6,066 nt of DNA from a bacterium (lineage in GTDB: Bacteria > Patescibacteriota > Minisyncoccia > CAIUEV01 > JAHKAQ01): assembly GCA_018399475.1 (NCBI GenBank), contig JAGYOS010000093.1, forward strand, positions 1 through 6,066, read 5' to 3'. The notes beneath the pieces were generated by a model. That model made no database searches, had not been told where the DNA came from, and was given only the letters and a program-made list of their open reading frames with translations. The position numbers and the translations under genes are program-made. Position 1 is the stretch's first letter. Each line of letters opens with the position of its first letter. Shown one piece after another: positions 5,249-6,066 of the stretch.

Positions 5249-6066
5249 AAGTTATATTTTTCTTTATTACGGGCATGCTCATCTACCGTTCTGGAAAAAA
5301 TTATTTCTCCTGTTTCGGGATTATTTAAAAAATAAAAGTAGTCTGATTCTTGAGGGTAAACGGCGGCCATAATAGCGTTTAAGCCCGGATTTGAAATTGG
5401 ACCAGGAGGCAATCCTTTATTAATGTAAGTATTGTAGGGAGATTTGATTCTAGTGTCGGCAAGGGATAATTTTTCTTTACTGGTACCCAATATATAATTT
5501 ATGGTAGCGCATGATTGGAGAGGATAATCTTCCGAGAGCCGCTGCCAAAAGATTCCGGCAATTATTTTCTGGTCATTTTCTTTGGGGGCTTCTTTCTCAA
5601 TAATGCTTGCCATGGTGATTACTTCTTTTAACGACCATCCATTTTTGGCAATATCCGCCTTAATGGTGTCGGTTATTTTATGGTCAAAATTATTCAGCAT
5701 TTTAATAATGATCATTTCCGCGGTAGCGTCGGGATGAATGAGATAAGTATCGGGGAATAAAAATCCTTCCAAGGTGTCTTTTGAAGATTCCAAACCTTCC
5801 AAGAAAAGATATTGCGATTTATATTTTTCAATATTTTTTGTTTCTTCTTCCCAATTTTCCTTGCTGATAATATTTTTTTGAGTAAGATACTCCCCTATTT
5901 TTTTATTAGACCAACCTTCAATTATGGTTATTTTTTCATCTTTAGGTTCCGCTTTACCAAAAGTAATAATGTCAACTATTTCCGGGATGGTCATATTGGG
6001 TCTTAAAATATAAGTACCTGTAATAATTTTGCTTTCTCTGCCGCTTCTCCAAATATAAATATCAAA
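5245..6066 (-). CDS. mltG: Endolytic murein transglycosylase MltG (YceG-like), 5' end outside the window
   Basis: MltG cleaves nascent peptidoglycan strands at the outer face of the inner membrane and sets glycan length. The frame is open from the TGA at 5245 through the right edge, so the gene starts upstream; 273 residues are visible. An ATG at 5994 exists but is internal: the 24 codons before it continue the family's LysM-like N-terminal domain (TGTYILRPN just before TIPEIVD). Visible motifs, numbered from the first visible residue, are EGFLFPDTY (100-108), MASIIEKE (152-159, catalytic Glu157 in the EKE element), a QRL...LQSCATINY segment, then SPYNTYINKGLPPGPISNPG and a YFYFLNN motif. The C terminus is complete. 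The N-terminal membrane anchor expected for MltG lies outside the window. It overlaps gmk by four bases, so the two are probably translated in concert. Confidence 0.95.
   Translation of the reverse strand, partial: FDIYIWRSGRESKIITGTYILRPNMTIPEIVDIITFGKAEPKDEKITIIEGWSNKKIGEYLTQKNIISKENWEEETKNIEKYKSQYLFLEGLESSKDTLEGFLFPDTYLIHPDATAEMIIIKMLNNFDHKITDTIKADIAKNGWSLKEVITMASIIEKEAPKENDQKIIAGIFWQRLSEDYPLQSCATINYILGTSKEKLSLADTRIKSPYNTYINKGLPPGPISNPGLNAIMAAVYPQESDYFYFLNNPETGEIIFSRTVDEHARNKEKYNL

Noticed and set aside
5245..5994. ATG at 5994 as the true start of mltG
   Set aside because: The 24 codons before it are open to the window edge and continue the expected N-terminal domain, and MltG needs an upstream membrane anchor.
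1..6066. Alternative genetic code with TGA as glycine (as in some CPR groups)
   Set aside because: No in-frame TGA occurs inside any of the eight genes, and the mltG TGA sits where the family's C terminus is expected. Reading through it would add only six codons, so that one stop alone is not decisive; the absence of TGA elsewhere is.

Overview
The window is AT-rich (roughly one third GC by eye). It holds eight protein genes, all on the minus strand and tightly packed. Two run off the window: mltG loses its 5' part at the right edge, and the aldolase gene loses its last few codons at the left edge. No RNA gene, mobile element, CRISPR array or phage gene is visible. The standard bacterial code fits, because there are no in-frame TGA codons across about 1,950 codons. 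Short spacers, A/T-only leaders without Shine-Dalgarno sequences, compact enzymes and the gene mix suggest a streamlined bacterium, most likely Patescibacteria/CPR (Parcubacteria-like). That placement is inference from style and needs a phylogeny.

In transcription order (right to left), the first block is mltG (peptidoglycan transglycosylase), then gmk (guanylate kinase), which overlaps mltG by 4 bases. A second guanylate-kinase-fold gene follows 9 bases later and has lost the P-loop and other key residues. A 125-base spacer comes next, with a 12-base-period direct repeat, a small inverted repeat and -10-like hexamers. A family 2 glycosyltransferase of the polyprenyl-phosphate hexosyltransferase type (Alg5/DPM-like) follows. 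After an 85-base spacer comes a second block: galT-like nucleotidylyltransferase, a COG2426-type small membrane protein, tpiA and class II fba, separated by only 9, 16 and 12 bases.

Functionally, the left block is sugar-phosphate metabolism: lower glycolysis/gluconeogenesis (aldolase, triosephosphate isomerase) plus nucleotide-sugar interconversion (GalT). The glycosyltransferase may use an activated sugar to make a lipid-linked sugar. The right block joins cell-wall strand termination (MltG) with GMP to GDP phosphorylation (Gmk). Most of the region is ordinary housekeeping. The strongest oddity is the intact but apparently catalytically dead guanylate kinase paralogue directly behind a normal one. 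Secondary oddities are the absence of Shine-Dalgarno sequences at all seven visible starts and changed active-site loops in the aldolase and triosephosphate isomerase.
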